Source: Collinsella sp. TF05-9AC
GTDB taxonomy: Bacteria > Actinomycetota > Coriobacteriia > Coriobacteriales > Coriobacteriaceae
Assembly: GCF_003438495.1 (NCBI RefSeq)
Contig: NZ_QSSH01000003.1
Coordinates: forward strand, 3,993-67,992
DNA: 64,000 nucleotides
Reading direction: 5' to 3'
The notes beneath the pieces were generated by a model, which did not search any database, was not told where the DNA came from, and saw only the letters and a list, made by a program, of their open reading frames with translations. Below are positions 59,651 to 64,000 of this stretch, in pieces. Position 1 is the stretch's first letter, and every line of letters begins with the position of its first letter. The position numbers were made by a program, and so were the translations under genes.

Positions 59651-59853
59651 ACGGGGCCCTCCCGGTGTAAATCTGCTTCGTTTCATGCAGCCATCAGGGT
59701 ACCCATCAGATGTGAATCGTACGTGACATTTAACAGATACCATCAACTCATCAATAGCTCACCAAGTTGGTGGGATGCGGTTACACCCGGCGGTTGAACT
59801 ACAATAGGGCTTGCTAATTGTTGTGAATGGCGTTTACGCACGGGGGCATTCTT

Positions 59854-61833
59854 ATGAATCTTCACCTTTCTCAGTCTGATGGCTTTTTGCGTGTGGCGGC
59901 GGCCTCGCCGCGGATTCGCGTGGCCGATGTCGAGGGCAATGCCGAGGTTGCACTGACGGCTGTTCGCGAGGCTGCCGAGCGCGGCGTTCGCGCGCTGGTG
60001 TTGCCCGAGCTTAACCTGACCGGCTATACCGCGGCCGACCTGTTCCATAATCGCACGCTGCTGCATGCCTGCGAGGTTGCTCTGGTGCATATCCTCGATG
60101 AGACTCGTGAGCTGCCGATTGTCTTTACCATCGGTCTTCCCGTGGCGGTGGCCGAGAACATCTACAACTGCGCCGCCGTGTGCTGTGCGGGTGAGCTTTT
60201 GGGTCTTACGGCCAAGAAGTATCTGCCCAACTATGGCGAGTTCTATGAGTGCCGTTGGTTTGCTCCGGCGCCTGCGGATCCTGTGTGGGTCGAGTTTGCC
60301 GGTCAGGGTCCGGTTTCGCTGGGTTCGGGGCTTGTCTACCGCTGCTGTGATGAGGGCGCCGAGGACCTGGTGCTGGGCGTTGAGGTCTGTGAGGACCTGT
60401 GGGTGCCGGCGCCCCCTTCGACCGAGATGGCGCTTGCCGGTGCGACGGTGATTCTCAATCCGTCGGCCTCGGACGAGATTATCGGTAAGGCAGATTACCG
60501 CCGCAGCCTTATCTCCAATCAGAGTGCGCGCCTGTACTGTGCCTATGCCTATGCAGACGCGAGCGAGGGCGAGTCCACGACCGACATGGTCTTTGCGGGG
60601 GAGAACCTCGTCTACGAAAACGGCTCCAAGCTCGCCGCGACCAAGCTGCTTACCTGCGACATGGCCGTCGCCGACGTTGACCTTGACCGCCTGGTTGCCG
60701 AGCGCCGTCGCTCGACGACGTGGACGCGCACGGACGATGCGCCGGAGGCCACGACCGTTGAATTTTCGTTTGAGGGCGTGCCGGCAGATGAACCTGTCCT
60801 GCGCGATGCGTTCGACATCGACCGTGTCTTCCCCCGCGCGCCCTTTGTGCCGGCCGACCATGGCGACCTGGCCGAGCGTTGCGAGACCATCCTCGACCTG
60901 CAGACCGCCGGCCTCAAGACCCGCCTTGCCCATACGGGTACCAAGGCCGCAGTCATCGGTCTTTCAGGCGGCCTGGACTCCACGCTGGCGCTGCTCGTGA
61001 CGGTTCGCGCCTTCGATGCACTGGGGCTGCCGCGCACCGGTATCACAGCCGTGTCCATGCCCGGCTTTGGCACGACGCATCGCACCAAGTCGAATGCCGA
61101 GTCGCTCGCCCGCGACCTGGGTGTGAGCTTCCGCGAGGTTTCGATCCACGCGGCTGTGGAACAGCACTTCAAGGACATTGAGCACGATCCGGCCGTGCAG
61201 GACGTGACCTACGAGAACAGCCAGGCGCGCGAGCGTACGCAGATTTTGATGGATCTGGCCAACCAGGCTGGCGGTTTTGTCATCGGCACGGGCGATCTGT
61301 CGGAGCTGGCGCTCGGCTGGGCTACCTATAACGGCGACCACATGAGCATGTACGCCGTCAACGCGAGCGTGCCCAAGACGCTTGTGCGCCATCTGGTGCG
61401 CTATGCGGCCGATGTCTTTGGTGGGCGCATTGCCGAGGTCCTGCTCGATATCCTCGATACGCCAGTGTCCCCCGAGCTTCTGCCGCCCACGGGCGATGGC
61501 GAGATTGCGCAGAAGACCGAGAATTTGGTGGGGCCGTACGAGCTGCACGATTACTTCCTCTATTACCTGCTGCGTTTTGGCTTTGAGCCGGGCAAGATCT
61601 ACCGCATGGCGCTCAAGAGCTTTGAGGGCGTCTACGACGCCAAGACCGTTCACACGTGGTTGCGTACGTTCTACCGTCGCTTCTTTGCCCAGCAGTTTAA
61701 GCGCAGCTGTCTGCCTGATGGTCCCAAGGTGGGCTCGGTGACACTCAGCCCGCGCGGTGATTGGCGTATGCCGAGTGACGCCAGCTCGCATCTGTGGCTT
61801 GCGCAGATCGACGCGCTCGATGCAGTTGACTAA
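59854..61833 (+). CDS. nadE: Glutamine-dependent NAD+ synthetase
   Basis: Makes NAD+ from deamido-NAD+, ATP and glutamine, the last step of NAD synthesis. The 659-residue protein has an N-terminal nitrilase-like glutaminase domain: LVLPELNLTGYT (Glu), KKYLPNYGEFYE (Lys) and EVCEDLWVP (nucleophile Cys). The C-terminal synthetase domain shows the PP-loop GLSGGLDSTLAL, then TGDLSELALGWATYNGDHMSMY. This two-domain form is typical of actinobacteria. ATG 59854 is chosen over the in-frame 59827 for its GGGGG RBS and family alignment. Confidence 0.96.
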   Translation: MNLHLSQSDGFLRVAAASPRIRVADVEGNAEVALTAVREAAERGVRALVLPELNLTGYTAADLFHNRTLLHACEVALVHILDETRELPIVFTIGLPVAVAENIYNCAAVCCAGELLGLTAKKYLPNYGEFYECRWFAPAPADPVWVEFAGQGPVSLGSGLVYRCCDEGAEDLVLGVEVCEDLWVPAPPSTEMALAGATVILNPSASDEIIGKADYRRSLISNQSARLYCAYAYADASEGESTTDMVFAGENLVYENGSKLAATKLLTCDMAVADVDLDRLVAERRRSTTWTRTDDAPEATTVEFSFEGVPADEPVLRDAFDIDRVFPRAPFVPADHGDLAERCETILDLQTAGLKTRLAHTGTKAAVIGLSGGLDSTLALLVTVRAFDALGLPRTGITAVSMPGFGTTHRTKSNAESLARDLGVSFREVSIHAAVEQHFKDIEHDPAVQDVTYENSQARERTQILMDLANQAGGFVIGTGDLSELALGWATYNGDHMSMYAVNASVPKTLVRHLVRYAADVFGGRIAEVLLDILDTPVSPELLPPTGDGEIAQKTENLVGPYELHDYFLYYLLRFGFEPGKIYRMALKSFEGVYDAKTVHTWLRTFYRRFFAQQFKRSCLPDGPKVGSVTLSPRGDWRMPSDASSHLWLAQIDALDAVD

Positions 61834-61901
61834 GGTTGGCTAAATTGAACCAATACGGGGGTTGCAAGCGTTACACTTTTGCAATCTGATGGCCCGTATC
61901 G

Positions 61902-61932
61902 CGCGGCGCTCTTGTCAGAGCGCCGCGTTTTT
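61902..61932 (+). terminator. nadE terminator
   Basis: CGCGGCGCT and AGCGCCGCG form a perfect 9-bp stem with an 8-base loop, followed by five T. It lies only about 20 bases before the aminotransferase start. Confidence 0.85.
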
Positions 61933-61951
61933 CATATCGAAAGGTGGCACC

Positions 61952-63115
61952 ATGCAGGCATCGCAGCGTCTCGACCGCTTTGGCGCGGAGGTCTTCGCCT
62001 CGCTCAACAACAAGCTTCTCGCGCTGAAGGCTCAGGGCAAGACCATTTACAACATGAGCGTGGGCACGCCCGACTTTAAGCCGTACGACCACGTGGTCGA
62101 GGCGCTCACGCAGGCGGCCCAAGATCCCGAGATGTGGAAGTACGCCCTGCGCGACCTGCCTGAGCTTAAGCAAGCCGTGTGCGATTACTACGAGCGTCGC
62201 TTTGGCGTTTCGGGCATTACGCCGTCCATGGTGCAGTCGTGCAACGGCACGCAGGAGGGCGTGGGTCATTTGGGCCTGGCCCTGCTCGATCCGGGTGACA
62301 CCATTCTAGTTCCCGATCCGTGCTACCCGGTCTTTGAGGCGGGTGCGAAGATCGCCGATGCCAAGCTCGAGTACTATCCGCTGGTTGCCGAGCACAATTA
62401 CCTGCCCTATGTGGCGGGCATCGATCCCGAGGTGGCCGATCGCGCCAAGTACATGATCGTTTCGTTGCCCGCGAACCCGGTCGGCTCGGTGGGTACGCCC
62501 GAGGTCTACGAGGAGATTATCGCCTTCGCGCGTGAGCACGATCTACTGATTGTTCACGACAACGCGTACTCCGACATCGTGTTCGACGGCGAGCCGGGCG
62601 GAAGCTTCTTGCAGTATCCCGGTGCGCTCGAGGTGGGCGTTGAGTTCTTCTCGCTCTCCAAGTCGTTTAACGTCACCGGTGCGCGTATCGGCTTTTTGGT
62701 CGGCCGCGAGGACGTGGTCTCGGCCTTTGCCAAGCTGCGCAGCCAAATCGACTTTGGTATGTTCTTCCCGATCCAGAAGGCTGCTATCGCCTGTCTGAAC
62801 GGTCCGCGCGATGAGGTCGAGGCGCAGCGTCTGAAGTACCAGGAGCGCCGCGATGCCCTGTGCGACGGTCTTGAGGGCCTGGGCTGGGAGCGTCCCAACG
62901 CGCATGGCTCCATGTTCGTGTGGGCCAAGCTTCCCGGTGGTCGCACCGATTCCATGGCGTTTTGCGAGGAGCTTATGGAGAAGGCCGGCGTTGTGGTGAC
63001 GCCGGGCGCGAGCTTTGGTCCTTCGGGCGAGGGGCACGTGCGCATGGCGCTGGTCTTGCCGCCCGACCAGATCGCTTTGGCTGTCGAGGCCATTCGCGAG
63101 GCTGGCCTGTATTAG
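61952..63115 (+). CDS. Class I/II PLP aminotransferase, LL-diaminopimelate aminotransferase-like
   Basis: A 387-residue fold-type I aminotransferase. MSVGTPDFKPYDHVVEAL, NGTQEGVGHLGLALLDPGD, VSLPANPVGSVGTPEVYEE, VHDNAYSDIVFDG and SLSKSFNVTGARIGFLVG with the PLP lysine are visible. The pattern resembles DapL-type and related aspartate-family enzymes, so lysine/peptidoglycan precursor synthesis is possible; other amino acids cannot be excluded. AAAGGTGG precedes ATG 61952. It follows the nadE terminator closely, so it may depend on read-through or a promoter inside nadE. Confidence 0.88.
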   Translation: MQASQRLDRFGAEVFASLNNKLLALKAQGKTIYNMSVGTPDFKPYDHVVEALTQAAQDPEMWKYALRDLPELKQAVCDYYERRFGVSGITPSMVQSCNGTQEGVGHLGLALLDPGDTILVPDPCYPVFEAGAKIADAKLEYYPLVAEHNYLPYVAGIDPEVADRAKYMIVSLPANPVGSVGTPEVYEEIIAFAREHDLLIVHDNAYSDIVFDGEPGGSFLQYPGALEVGVEFFSLSKSFNVTGARIGFLVGREDVVSAFAKLRSQIDFGMFFPIQKAAIACLNGPRDEVEAQRLKYQERRDALCDGLEGLGWERPNAHGSMFVWAKLPGGRTDSMAFCEELMEKAGVVVTPGASFGPSGEGHVRMALVLPPDQIALAVEAIREAGLY

Positions 63116-63259
63116 AAAGTTGTTTCGGCTCGTCAATAGCTCGAAACCGATTTCGTGCAGTTATTTTACGAATTCTGCAAATAATTTCGGTAAGCGGTCG
63201 ATATTTGGCTGCGAATAGGAGCATAATCAAAGTCCCGATTGGATGTATTGGGATTACGG

Positions 63260-63293
63260 CAAGCCGCTCGGGTCGTTCCCGGGCGGCTTGTTT
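63260..63293 (+). terminator. Hairpin upstream of ldh
   Basis: CAAGCCGCTCGGG pairs with CCCGGGCGGCTTG (one mismatch) followed by TTT. It ends the aminotransferase transcript or attenuates ldh, whose start is 25 bases later. Confidence 0.65.
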
Positions 63294-63317
63294 GTGGAGA
63301 GAGATGGGAGTTTCTAA

Positions 63318-64000
63318 TGGTTAACGAGAAGAAGGTCGCTATTGTCGGCTGCGGTTTCGTCGGTTCGTCTTCGGCGTTCGCGTTGATGCAGAGCGGTCTG
63401 TTCTCCGAGATGGTTCTCATCGACGTGGACAAGAACCGCGCCGAGGGTGAGGCCCTGGATATCGCGCACGGCATGACGTTTGCCGAGCCGATGAAGATCT
63501 ACGCCGGCGATTATTCCGATGTCGCCGACGCCGCCATGATCGTCGTCACCGCTGGCGCTGCCCAGAAGCCCGGTGAGACCCGCCTGGACCTGGTCAATAA
63601 GAACGTCAACATCTTTAAGTCCATTATCCCCGAGATTAAGAAGTCTGGCTTCGACGGCATTCTGCTCATCGTCTCCAACCCGGTCGACGTTCTGACCTAC
63701 GCCGCCATTAAGATGTCCGGCTTGCCCGAGGGCCATGTCATCGGCTCCGGCACCGTGCTCGATACCGGCCGTCTGCAGCAGATGCTCGGCGCTCACGTTG
63801 AGGTTGACCCGCGCGACGTTCAGGCCTATGTCATGGGTGAGCACGGCGACTCCGAGTTTGTCGCTTGGTCCAGCGCTCAGGTTGCCGGCGTTCCGCTGAA
63901 CACCTTCTGCGAGCTTCACGGCCACCTGGAGCACGAAGCCGCCGAGAAGCGTATCGCCGAGGACGTCAAGAACTCCGCCTACACCATCATCGAGAAGAAG
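63318..64000 (+). CDS. ldh: L-lactate dehydrogenase, 5' part (runs off the window)
   Basis: Reduces pyruvate to L-lactate to regenerate NAD+ in fermentation. The first 227 codons are present. The NAD loop reads VAIVGCGFVGSSSAFAL. The specificity loop TAGAAQKPGETRLDL has Gln where malate dehydrogenases have Arg, favouring lactate. IVSNPVDVLTYA, GSGTVLDTGR and MGEHGDSEF (catalytic His) follow. The frame is still open at 64000. ATG 63318 lies after GGGAG. The 200-base upstream gap is A/T-rich and probably holds its promoter plus a hairpin. Confidence 0.93.

Overview
The window is GC-rich (about 60% by eye) bacterial chromosome. It is dense with genes, has many GTG/TTG starts and AGGAGG-type ribosome binding sites, and its secreted proteins carry Gram-positive signals (a lipobox and a sortase-like tail). 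Strict-anaerobe enzymes (class III ribonucleotide reductase, an Fe-S aldo/keto reductase) and the overall gene set fit a gut actinobacterium of the class Coriobacteriia, most likely Collinsella. The genus is an inference; no 16S gene is present.

Layout. 1-2460: a tRNA-Gly 3' end and its degenerate tandem copy, an alpha-glucosidase, then a tRNA-Gly/tRNA-Val pair with promoter and terminator. 2760-6280: anaerobic ribonucleotide reductase nrdD and nrdG, with an NrdR box and two large palindromes. 6340-8010: folate genes folE, an HD hydrolase and folB. 8010-15500: metallopeptidase, dipeptidase, a SlyD-type FKBP beside a UreE-like protein, a HAD phosphatase, Fur, acylphosphatase, oxidoreductase, RNase HI and a LysR regulator. 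15500-17180: metY behind a leader that encodes a short Cys-containing peptide. 17390-23410: secreted and metabolic genes, including an oxidoreductase gene flanked by two copies of a palindromic repeat, and endonuclease IV. 23460-26720: polar amino-acid ABC transporter. 26770-28500: flavodoxin, a DUF3793 protein and a heavy-metal-binding membrane protein. 28660-31330: a large cell-surface protein. 31320-33300: SOS-type YolD/Y-family polymerase pair. 34200-35970: pgi. 36045-38913: an isolated cassette of an unknown protein, a ClpP-like protease and a VirD4-like ATPase.

41050-52510 is the most distinctive region. It is a GntR-controlled catabolic operon with a YfcC-family transporter, FrlC-, FrlB- and two FrlD-like enzymes of Amadori-compound (fructoselysine-type) breakdown, two atypical amidohydrolase homologues, a YjbQ protein, a BtpA/SgcQ protein and an FGGY sugar kinase. 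The expected flow is import, phosphorylation of the sugar part by FrlD, and cleavage by FrlB to an amine and glucose 6-phosphate. FrlC would convert a 3-epimer into the pathway. The distal genes suggest a second substrate or branch that I cannot name.

52580-64000: TatD and TcdA, an SdpR/SdpI pair, EttA, two poorly characterised proteins, NAD+ synthetase, an aminotransferase, and the start of an L-lactate dehydrogenase that runs off the end. There is no rRNA operon, CRISPR array, complete transposase or prophage.
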